Origin: Psychrobacter sp. UBA6766
Lineage (GTDB): Bacteria > Pseudomonadota > Gammaproteobacteria > Pseudomonadales > Moraxellaceae
Reading direction: 5' to 3'
Assembly (NCBI RefSeq): GCF_002453355.1
Contig: NZ_DKGQ01000004.1
Location: 170,167 to 234,166, forward strand
Length of the DNA stretch: 64,000 nucleotides
The position numbers and the translations under genes were made by a program. Each line of letters starts with the position of its first letter. Within the stretch, counting starts at the first letter, position 1. Below the pieces are notes generated by a model. The model saw only the letters and a program-made list of their open reading frames with translations, was not told where the DNA came from and ran no database searches. Below are positions 46,260 through 53,432 of this stretch, piece by piece.

Positions 46260-46294
46260 AGCCGTAAGAGTCACATTCATACGGCTATTTTAAT
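46260..46294. terminator. Terminator between FUSC gene and aroE
   Basis: AGCCGTA (46260-46266) and TACGGCT (46280-46286) form a 7-bp stem followed by ATTTTAAT. It lies between convergent genes. Confidence 0.6.
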
Positions 46295-46321
46295 CGCGGT
46301 TTTGTTATTTATTCAATACGT

Positions 46322-47173
46322 TTATAAAGCATCAGTGATCACTGCAACATCAATCGCATGACCTGTCCAACGCTCAAAACTTAATGCCGCCTGTCCAATA
46401 AGCATGCCATAACCATCTGATACTTGGGCGCCACGGGCGGCAAAGTGCTGCAAAAATGGCAGATTGCGACCATACATCATATCGTAAGCATAATGGCCGT
46501 CTAGCTGGTCGCTCAGCGGTAGCGTAGCGCCTGATAGACCAATAGACGTGGCATTGATAATGATATCAAATTCACCTTCTAATTCCTCTGTGGTACAAGT
46601 TTTAATCTGCTGCTGAGCAATTATTTCACTCGCTGCGCTAAGCTCGCTGACTAAGTCTTTTGCCTTGCTCACTGTGCGATTGGCAAGGGTGAGCTCTGCG
46701 ATACCCGCTTCAATGAATGGCAAAATCACACCGCGCGCCGCGCCGCCTGCACCGATAATGGCCACGCGTGCGTCCTTTAAAGGCCAGCCTAAACTTGTCA
46801 TGTGATTGACCAAACCTTGCCCATCAGTATTATCGCCATATATCGCCTCGGCTATCGGTATACCATTTTTTAATAGCGCTTTATTTAACAGCAATGTATT
46901 GACGGCGCCTGCGACTTTGGCGTGCTCGGACAAGCCGCCACGCGCTACGCAGCACTCATAAGCAACTTGTTTAAAGGGGACGGTTACATTGGCACCAACG
47001 CCGCCACCTTTAAAAAAAGCTTCAATCACCGCGGTAAAACTGGCTGCATCATCTGGGCAATACTGGCGCTGATAGTTAATCTCAACGCCAGTCTGTGCCG
47101 CAAATAGCGAATGGATTTCAGGGGATTTACTATGGGCAATCGGATTGCCAATAACGATAAAATGCTGGATCAT
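46322..47173 (-). CDS. aroE: Shikimate dehydrogenase
   Basis: The 283-residue NADPH enzyme makes shikimate in aromatic amino-acid synthesis. The shikimate-binding SKSP motif is in GNPIAHSKSPEIH, followed by GANVTVPFKQ, YGDNTDGQGL, the NADP-binding GAGGAARGV, ANRTVSKA and NATSIGLSG. The ATG at 47173 gives the usual length; the frame extends 29 residues further into hydrophobic, non-conserved sequence. It is convergent with the FUSC-family gene. Confidence 0.95.
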   Translation of the reverse strand: MIQHFIVIGNPIAHSKSPEIHSLFAAQTGVEINYQRQYCPDDAASFTAVIEAFFKGGGVGANVTVPFKQVAYECCVARGGLSEHAKVAGAVNTLLLNKALLKNGIPIAEAIYGDNTDGQGLVNHMTSLGWPLKDARVAIIGAGGAARGVILPFIEAGIAELTLANRTVSKAKDLVSELSAASEIIAQQQIKTCTTEELEGEFDIIINATSIGLSGATLPLSDQLDGHYAYDMMYGRNLPFLQHFAARGAQVSDGYGMLIGQAALSFERWTGHAIDVAVITDAL

Positions 47174-47651
47174 AAAGGGTCCGCTGGTTATAAATATGAG
47201 AATAGAGACAAAATTAAAGGGTAAAAAATTATGAATAAAAAAAGATAGGCAAATCATCATAGGGGATAACGTTAACTTTCACAAATCTATCCTAAAGCAA
47301 TAAATAGGTTTAAAACCGAGTTAATAATTAGCCAGATAAATCATACCTTTATCTCGTGAGGTCTTTAACAAATCTGTACTCTGAGGGAGGGTTATGTGTA
47401 AGGTAAAGGCTAGTCAAGGGTTAAGCAGTTGGGTAAACTAGGGAGCATAAAAACGTCGAAGCATAAAAGCTTCAACCAGTTTACCGTTTTACGGACTGCT
47501 AACAGACAAAAAGATCGGTTGATAGCACAGTTTATAACGAACAAAGTATATAAATATAAAACCTTAACAGACATTGTTTATTATCAGCGGCACCAAAGCT
47601 CGCTCGTTAATACCGTTTTCGGACCCTTTTAAAAGTGTGAGTAAATTGCCC
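47174..47651. other. Intergenic region, nothing recognised
   Basis: These 478 bases lie between divergent aroE and the lipoprotein gene. A 67-codon frame at 47429-47632 has no recognisable features, so I do not call it. Confidence 0.4.
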
Positions 47652-48326
47652 ATGTGGAATAATAGCCTACAGGCCCTGATGGTCAGTACAATAATGGCAG
47701 TTGGCGTGTCTTTAAGCGCCTGTGATAGCAATAAAAATAGCGATACAGCCGCTGAAGACGTGAGCGCTGAGAGTAGTGAGCAGACAGTTACTGAGACGCC
47801 TAAACAAGACGATACCACCGTCAATGCTGACCTAGACGGCGCGACTGATCAACAAGGCACACCAGTAAAATATGATGTCGCTTCATGGAGTACTGATAAA
47901 GTCAAAGCGCTAAATATCGATGAGCTGAGCGAGATAAAGTCGGCTTTTGGTAAAGTGGTCAGCACCGATGAAAATAGCTTGGACTATGCCAGTAATCCAG
48001 CTTCCAAATATCGCTTTATGCAGAACGATGCGCCGTATTTGGATGTGATTGATTCTGAAAAGTATCTCGAGCTTGGTTGGTATTTTGCCAATCCGACCGA
48101 TTCTGATAAAGAAAAAGAGCTTAGTCAAAATCATGCCAAAAAATCTTATCAGCTTGCACGCCAATTGATGGGTGAGGATGGTGGTAAGTTGGTCGCTGAT
48201 ATGCTGAACGGTCAGATTGTCAAGAATAAGGTCATCGGCGGTCAAAAAGTAGAGTTGGCAAAATGCGAGTTTTATAGCTGTATGTTGGTGATTAATAAAT
48301 CCGCTGCCCAAACTGACAACACATAG
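47652..48326 (+). CDS. Putative lipoprotein of unknown function
   Basis: This 224-residue protein is not recognised. A lipoprotein signal ends in the lipobox LSAC (MWNNSLQALMVSTIM to SLSACDSN), so it should be lipid-anchored. About 50 acidic, Thr/Glu/Gln-rich residues follow, then a conserved-looking domain with YRFMQNDAPYLDVID, EKYLELGWYF and HAKKSYQLARQLMGEDGGKLV, ending with two cysteines in KCEFYSCMLV. It starts 15 bases ahead of pabC and may be co-transcribed with it. Confidence 0.72.
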   Translation: MWNNSLQALMVSTIMAVGVSLSACDSNKNSDTAAEDVSAESSEQTVTETPKQDDTTVNADLDGATDQQGTPVKYDVASWSTDKVKALNIDELSEIKSAFGKVVSTDENSLDYASNPASKYRFMQNDAPYLDVIDSEKYLELGWYFANPTDSDKEKELSQNHAKKSYQLARQLMGEDGGKLVADMLNGQIVKNKVIGGQKVELAKCEFYSCMLVINKSAAQTDNT

Positions 48327-48341
48327 TCGGAGCTGGTTTTG

Positions 48342-49313
48342 ATGTCGACCAATAGTTGGATTTGCTTACAGCCATCAAATGCGTCGAAAGATGCTGAAGA
48401 GGTCGCGATATCATTAGACAATCGCGGGCTGGCATATGGCGATGGTTTTTTTACCACTATGGGCGTCATTGATGGGCAAATACTGTGGTTGGACTATCAC
48501 CATCAGCGCCTTATCTCGCATGCGGCAGCCTTGCAACTTCAGCTGGAAAGTTTTTCATTATTAATGGTGTTAAAAACACATGCCCAGCAATTACAGCAAG
48601 GCATACTAAAACCTATCGTCACACGTGCCGAGCAAGAAGTCCGTGGCTATGGCTATACGCCGAATACTGGCGGCAGTGTGTGCAAGGTTTGGCTTAAATC
48701 CTCGCCAATGAGTATTACCACTGCGCAATCGCTGCCGCTCTCTAATGGACAATTCATCCCGCTACAACCTGCCGCCAGTGCCATTTGCTTATCTTCTCAG
48801 ATTGCTTGCTTGCCGCCGCCGCTTGCTGGACTAAAAAGCTTAAATCGCCTCGATAATGTGCTAGCAAGTGGCGAGCTGCAAGCTATCAAAGTCCAAGCTA
48901 TCAAAGCTAAGACATTGGCAGACACTATCAAGCCAAGCATAGCCGAAGGTCTGCTACGCGATATGAGCGGGCAGTGGGTTGAGGGCACGATGAGTAATGT
49001 GTTTTATCAATTAGCCCAAGCGCCAGTCGCAAAATCGTCCAATCGTTCACACACTCAAAACAACAGCAACTATCTGAGTGCTGGTCAATGGTATACGCCG
49101 TCGATGGCGCAATCAGGTGTCGCTGGCGTAATGCGCCAAGTGATTATCGATACATTATCGACTAGCGAAAATCCCGTCATTATCCGGTCATTACAAGATG
49201 AAGATTTGCCCCATTTAAGCCAGCTATTCTTTTGTAATGCGCTGCGCGGTGTGATGCCAATGAGCAGTCTGAGGTTATTGTCGGGTGAAGTGGTGAGTTT
49301 TGAAGCGATTTAA
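48342..49313 (+). CDS. pabC: 4-amino-4-deoxychorismate lyase
   Basis: The 323-residue PLP enzyme makes 4-aminobenzoate for folate. It belongs to class IV aminotransferases: LDNRGLAYGDGFFTTMGV, a lysine in LAGLKSLNRLDNVLA as the PLP site, and EGTMSNVFYQ. It is somewhat longer than E. coli PabC (269), with an inserted segment around residues 223-245 (KSSNRSHTQNNSN). CGGAG lies nine bases before the ATG 48342. Normally pabC is followed by mltG and tmk; here the DpnI island separates them. Confidence 0.9.
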   Translation: MSTNSWICLQPSNASKDAEEVAISLDNRGLAYGDGFFTTMGVIDGQILWLDYHHQRLISHAAALQLQLESFSLLMVLKTHAQQLQQGILKPIVTRAEQEVRGYGYTPNTGGSVCKVWLKSSPMSITTAQSLPLSNGQFIPLQPAASAICLSSQIACLPPPLAGLKSLNRLDNVLASGELQAIKVQAIKAKTLADTIKPSIAEGLLRDMSGQWVEGTMSNVFYQLAQAPVAKSSNRSHTQNNSNYLSAGQWYTPSMAQSGVAGVMRQVIIDTLSTSENPVIIRSLQDEDLPHLSQLFFCNALRGVMPMSSLRLLSGEVVSFEAI

Positions 49314-49319
49314 CTGTAT

Positions 49320-49508
49320 TTAAAGAATATTAAATTTGGTATCAATACAATCATCTGCGTACAAAATAACTTCCTCTTTTTTATACATATCTTGTGCTTT
49401 TAATAGTGCTTCTTGCTCGTTCTCTGCGCTAATTTCTATGGTGTTACTTAACGTCTCGACAATCTCTATCTGAAAGATTTTCTCTACTGTCTTATCACTT
49501 TTTATCAT
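49320..49508 (-). CDS. DpnD/PcfM-like small protein
   Basis: The 62-residue protein has the pattern of the DpnD/PcfM family: IFQIEIVETLSNTIEISAEN, EQEALLKAQDMYKKEE and VILYADDCIDTKFNIL. In pneumococcus, dpnD is the small gene of unknown function downstream of dpnC, which encodes DpnI. Here it lies on the same strand as the DpnI homologue, with one opposite-strand gene between. It ends six bases from the convergent pabC stop. The ATG at 49508 gives 62 residues; a TTG at 49520 would add four. It was identified by eye from the pattern; biochemical role unknown. Confidence 0.72.
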   Translation of the reverse strand: MIKSDKTVEKIFQIEIVETLSNTIEISAENEQEALLKAQDMYKKEEVILYADDCIDTKFNIL

Positions 49509-49688
49509 CACTATTCTCAATACATGCTTATCAAAATTTCTTTAGGATTTATATCCGCTAGGTTAGCAAAGGTGATTAAAAGAAGTGATCGTCTTTTGTG
49601 ACAAAGACTTGTGCAATACAGCAAATCGATCAATGATATTTTCTCAATCATAAAGGTTAAATGGTGCCTTCTAAAAGGAGAGATATCG

Positions 49689-50255
49689 ATGCGTCCAATT
49701 TATGAAGAAACTAGAATTCCAATACAAATTCGTCGCTTGATGGTTTTTGATGAAATTTGCAAATTAGCAAAAAAACAACCTGATGAAATTGTGCATTTAT
49801 CGCCTTATACTCAATTATCGCTCGGCGTTATGTATTTAAAAGACTTTAAAAAATTTATTGCCTTTGGCGGTGTGTTCGAATATGCAGAAACACCAGAAGA
49901 AGTTATCGAGCAACGTATTAAAGTCTTTCCTAACGACGAACCAGTAAGGTGTGCGCTAACGGTCAATTTAAAGCAGTTTACTAAGCCTGCTCGCACATCA
50001 TTGCAGCTAGTATGGCATTGGAATAACTATGTTAAGAATAGAATGCACGCTTATATCGATTATCGAGAAGAGCACTTTTTTAAAATAAATGATGAAATTG
50101 ATTGGGAGTATCCAGCGCATAAGTTTCATGATCGTTTAGTTGCAACGGCACGTTTACCGCTTTGGGACGATAGAGATGAGCTGATAGCTGATATTTATCG
50201 CGACAATAAAGGACAACCAAGAGCTGAGCGTTATAACGAAAAGCGCTTAATATAA
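49689..50255 (+). CDS. Unrecognised 188-residue protein in the DpnI island
   Basis: I do not recognise this protein. It is charged, with no signal peptide or membrane segment, and it has many aromatic and acidic residues (WHWNNYVKNRMHAYIDYREEHFF cut by the body; ends AERYNEKRLI). It starts at ATG 49689 with AAGGAG just upstream, although an open frame continues to 49611. Its stop overlaps the 3' end of the convergent DpnI-like gene by nine bases. One line of its sequence (49741-49800) counts 16 G or C in 60, well below the neighbouring housekeeping genes. A nuclease, regulator or accessory role is pure inference. Confidence 0.7.
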   Translation: MRPIYEETRIPIQIRRLMVFDEICKLAKKQPDEIVHLSPYTQLSLGVMYLKDFKKFIAFGGVFEYAETPEEVIEQRIKVFPNDEPVRCALTVNLKQFTKPARTSLQLVWHWNNYVKNRMHAYIDYREEHFFKINDEIDWEYPAHKFHDRLVATARLPLWDDRDELIADIYRDNKGQPRAERYNEKRLI

Positions 50256-51011
50256 TTTGCGATAGTGCCCACGACCAGTAAATTCAATAATGCCTTTATC
50301 GCGTAACACTTGTAGCTGCTGACGGATTTTATCTTTAACATGGTTATTTTCGGGATGTTTGAGTTTTAATAAGTTGGCAAACGCATAAACTTGATTGAGA
50401 GAAAAGTCAGTATCCAGTCTATCGATACATTGCCAAATATCCAATGTCCAACCACGCGAAGCAATAGTTTGCTCACGTAAAAACAAGGTTTTTTGAAATT
50501 GCTCGGTGACATTATTGCGTGGTATAACTTGCTCGTTTTTAACCAAAAACACCTTTCCTGATTCGAGCACTTTGCGCAAGTCTATATTGCAGCCGACCCA
50601 ACCGGCACGTTTAGCATTGACTGATAAAGGTTTGCGTTTAACAATCATATCGGGTTTAAAGAAATGCTTAGGAATGATCAAAAAGTTATTAACTTTGTAT
50701 TCTGGCGAATAGGTTAAAAAGAAAAAGCTTGGATTGTTCTTGCTATTGATTCGCTGAATCATAGTGTTGTAAGCGCCATCATTAATAATGTTGCTTAATT
50801 TTGCTTTCTTACTTTTTAATTCATATTCTTCATCGCAGTTTGAGCAATAAAAATCAGCGACAGGTTTGCCATTAGCGAATTCAGCTAATGGTTCGGCATC
50901 GCAATTAGGGCAATAACTTTGCTTAGCGACCCAATCTTCACTTAACACTCTAATGATTTGGTTTGGTGACTTATAGTTTTTAGCGAGACTTTGATTAAAG
51001 TTTAGGTTCAT
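50247..51011 (-). CDS. DpnI-family methyl-directed GATC endonuclease
   Basis: The 254-residue protein has the same length as DpnI of Streptococcus pneumoniae and resembles it along its whole length. It should cut GATC only when the adenine is methylated. The PD-(D/E)XK site is D53, E64 and K66 (VADFYC and YELKSKK). Four cysteines C34, C37, C56 and C59 form the zinc site. RAGWVGCNIDL and SRGWTLDIWQCIDR lead into the C-terminal winged-helix domain, which ends GIIEFTGRGHYRKLY. No methyltransferase gene adjoins it, as expected for a methyl-dependent enzyme. It implies the host lacks Dam methylation. Confidence 0.95.
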   Translation of the reverse strand: MNLNFNQSLAKNYKSPNQIIRVLSEDWVAKQSYCPNCDAEPLAEFANGKPVADFYCSNCDEEYELKSKKAKLSNIINDGAYNTMIQRINSKNNPSFFFLTYSPEYKVNNFLIIPKHFFKPDMIVKRKPLSVNAKRAGWVGCNIDLRKVLESGKVFLVKNEQVIPRNNVTEQFQKTLFLREQTIASRGWTLDIWQCIDRLDTDFSLNQVYAFANLLKLKHPENNHVKDKIRQQLQVLRDKGIIEFTGRGHYRKLY

Positions 51012-51179
51012 AGCCCAGTTTCTTATTAAACGAGAATTTGAAGTAACAAATAGGCGATGTGCGTATTAAGCCATATAATCTACTCTAAACACCAAGTTAA
51101 TTCATAAGCTAAGCAAATACCATTGAAAATCGCCCAGTTCAGTGCTAAATTCTAGCAAACTTCTGCCCCGCGAGTGACC

Positions 51180-52466
51180 ATGAGTACGCCTACACCTGAA
51201 ATACCGCCTGAACGTCCGAATGAGTCGCCAAAAAACGACCATGACGGCGCGCTGGAGCAGCCTGTCGAGACGACAGCGCTGGACAAAAAAACCATCATTG
51301 ACGACGTTAGCGCAGAGGAAGTACCAGCGACGGATATCTCGCTCATTAGCGGTGGCACTAAACCACGCCATTATAAAGCCGATAATCCATCGTTTTTTAT
51401 GCAGCGTGGCTATCAGGTATTATTGGTACTTGGGCTAATTGCCGCGTTCTTTTTGGTGATGGTCTATCAGACGCTATTTGGCCGTATTGAGCAGCCACAG
51501 CAGATGGTGACGATTGAGTCGGGTCAGACTTATTATGGGCTATTGCCGCAGTGGCAGCAGCAAATACCGCTGTTTTCTGCCACGATTGCCAAGCTTTATA
51601 TGAAAACGCAAATCGATGGCCCATTGCACGCTGGTATTTATCAATTACCAGAAAACCCCACCTTTGCTGAAGCACTAGAAGTACTGGGACAAGGCGTAAA
51701 AGCGGCAATGGTCAAGGTTCAGATTATCGAAGGCAAAACCTCAAAAGATTTATATCAAGCGCTACGAGATAACGACGGCATTAAAAAAGAAGTACTAACG
51801 GCTGATAGCACGAATGCTAGCATCGCGCAGGCATTGGATTTGGTCGGCATTTTGCCAGATTCGGTAGTGAATAGTAATGACCCTATTGTCAATCACAATC
51901 TTGAAGGCTGGTTTGCCCCTGATACGTATTATTATGGCGAAGGCAGTACGGATAAACAGGTATTGACCGATTTGTATAAGCGTCAGCAGCAAGCATTGAC
52001 CAAAGCGTGGGAAAATCGCGATCCTGATTTGCCTTATAACAGTCCGTACGAAGCGCTCGTTATGGCATCGATTATCGAAAAAGAAACCAGCTTGGCAGAA
52101 GAGCGTCCTTTGGTCTCGGCGGTATTCAGCAATCGTTTGAATAAAAATATGCGCTTGCAAACCGATCCAACCATTATTTATGGCATGGGCAACCGTTATC
52201 AAGGCAATATTCGCCGAAAAGACATTGATGAAAAGACGGCTTATAACACCTACCAAATCGATGGGTTACCACCAACGCCAATCGCGCTGCCATCTGCTGC
52301 TTCGATTGAAGCAACCTTGCATCCTGCCGATAGCGAAGCCTTATACTTTGTAGCAACGGGTAACGGGGGACATAAATTTACCAGTAGCTTAAATGAGCAT
52401 AACCAAGCGGTAAAAGAATATCTAAGCGTCATGCGTCAAAAGAGAGCACAAACGCCGCCGTCTTAA
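51180..52466 (+). CDS. mltG: Endolytic murein transglycosylase MltG
   Basis: The 428-residue inner-membrane lytic transglycosylase cleaves nascent glycan strands and sets their length. A polar cytoplasmic N-terminus of about 75 residues precedes one membrane segment (VLLVLGLIAAFFLVMVYQTLF cut at about 80-97). The YceG domain has PDTYYYGEG, the catalytic glutamate in ASIIEKETS, VFSNRLNKNMRLQTDPTIIYG and YNTYQIDGLPPTPI. The cytoplasmic tail is longer than in E. coli (340 residues total). The ATG at 51180 has only a weak binding site. With pabC and tmk it forms a split cell-wall/folate/dTMP block. Confidence 0.93.
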   Translation: MSTPTPEIPPERPNESPKNDHDGALEQPVETTALDKKTIIDDVSAEEVPATDISLISGGTKPRHYKADNPSFFMQRGYQVLLVLGLIAAFFLVMVYQTLFGRIEQPQQMVTIESGQTYYGLLPQWQQQIPLFSATIAKLYMKTQIDGPLHAGIYQLPENPTFAEALEVLGQGVKAAMVKVQIIEGKTSKDLYQALRDNDGIKKEVLTADSTNASIAQALDLVGILPDSVVNSNDPIVNHNLEGWFAPDTYYYGEGSTDKQVLTDLYKRQQQALTKAWENRDPDLPYNSPYEALVMASIIEKETSLAEERPLVSAVFSNRLNKNMRLQTDPTIIYGMGNRYQGNIRRKDIDEKTAYNTYQIDGLPPTPIALPSAASIEATLHPADSEALYFVATGNGGHKFTSSLNEHNQAVKEYLSVMRQKRAQTPPS

Positions 52467-52572
52467 TTTAATCCTCTATCTTTTCTAAAAACCTATCGTG
52501 TATCGAGCGTTATATCTTTATATAGTTATCTATATAAAGACATAACGCTCATCAATGACATAAGGTCATATC

Positions 52573-53295
52573 ATGTCAGCATCACTACAAGAAAAATCAG
52601 CACAAGAAAAATCATCACAAGTAAACTTACCTAACCACTCTATGAATACAGCGTCCACTCAAGGGCGCTTTATTAGCTTTGAAGGCACTGAAGGCGTTGG
52701 CAAGACCACTGCTATCGAGCAGCTTTGCAAGCACCTACAAGCAAGGGGCATTGATTATGTTAGAACCCGTGAGCCGGGCGGCAGTCCATTTGCTGAGCAG
52801 TTGCGAGGAATATTACTAGATCCTAATACCAAAATTAATGACGATACCGAGCTGCTACTGATGTTTGCGGCGCGCTGTGACCATATACAACAAGTAATTT
52901 TGCCTGCGCTGCAACGTGGTACGTGGGTAATATGTGACCGCTTTACCGATTCGACCGTTGCTTATCAAGGTTTTGGACGTGCCCATGGTGATAGTGCTGT
53001 ACGCACCAAAATTGCCATGCTTATTGAGCAATTTATTGACCAATTACCAGATTTGACCTTATGGTTGGATTTGCCCGTATTAGAAGGGATGGCTCGCGCC
53101 AATAAACGTAGCGCCGCTGATCGTTTTGAGCAACAAGCGACTGAGTTTTTTACTCGAGTGCATCAAGGTTTTAGCGTCCTTGCGAGCGAGCAGCCTGAGC
53201 GCATTCAACGTATTGATGCGTCAGGTAGTGCTGATAAAGTTAGTGAACGTATCTGGCAGACGGTTCAAGAAAAATTTAAGCTAAGTCAGTGCTAA
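52573..53295 (+). CDS. tmk: Thymidylate kinase
   Basis: The 240-residue kinase phosphorylates dTMP for DNA synthesis. After 30 polar residues the P-loop appears as SFEGTEGVGKTT, then RTREPGGSPFAEQLR, the DR(F/T) motif in VICDRFTDSTVAYQGFGR and LTLWLDLPVLEGMARANKR as the lid region. E. coli Tmk is 213 residues; the extra length is the N-terminal tail, and initiation at ATG 52642 would remove it. It follows mltG, as is common. Confidence 0.95.
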   Translation: MSASLQEKSAQEKSSQVNLPNHSMNTASTQGRFISFEGTEGVGKTTAIEQLCKHLQARGIDYVRTREPGGSPFAEQLRGILLDPNTKINDDTELLLMFAARCDHIQQVILPALQRGTWVICDRFTDSTVAYQGFGRAHGDSAVRTKIAMLIEQFIDQLPDLTLWLDLPVLEGMARANKRSAADRFEQQATEFFTRVHQGFSVLASEQPERIQRIDASGSADKVSERIWQTVQEKFKLSQC

Positions 53296-53368
53296 CTTAA
53301 CGCTGTTTCAGAGCTATTAGGTTCATGCTATCTGGCACTCGAATTTCTACTTTTTACCATCTAAGCAA

Positions 53369-53396
53369 AAAGCCCCAACTACTGAGCTGGGGCTTT
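53369..53396. terminator. Terminator between tmk and nhaP-type gene
   Basis: AAAGCCCCA (53369-53377) and TGGGGCTTT (53388-53396) form a 9-bp stem. The minus strand has TTTTTGCTT after it, so it serves the antiporter gene better than tmk. Confidence 0.8.
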
Positions 53397-53432
53397 GGTG
53401 TTTATGGATTAGTATTTGAAAAATAGCTGTTA

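Noticed and set aside
47429..47632. 67-codon open frame between aroE and the lipoprotein gene
   Set aside because: No family match by eye, odd composition, and no plausible start signal; likely chance.
49314..51179. Insertion sequence or integrase remnants at the DpnI island edges
   Set aside because: I saw no transposase, integrase, terminal inverted repeats or target duplication at the borders.
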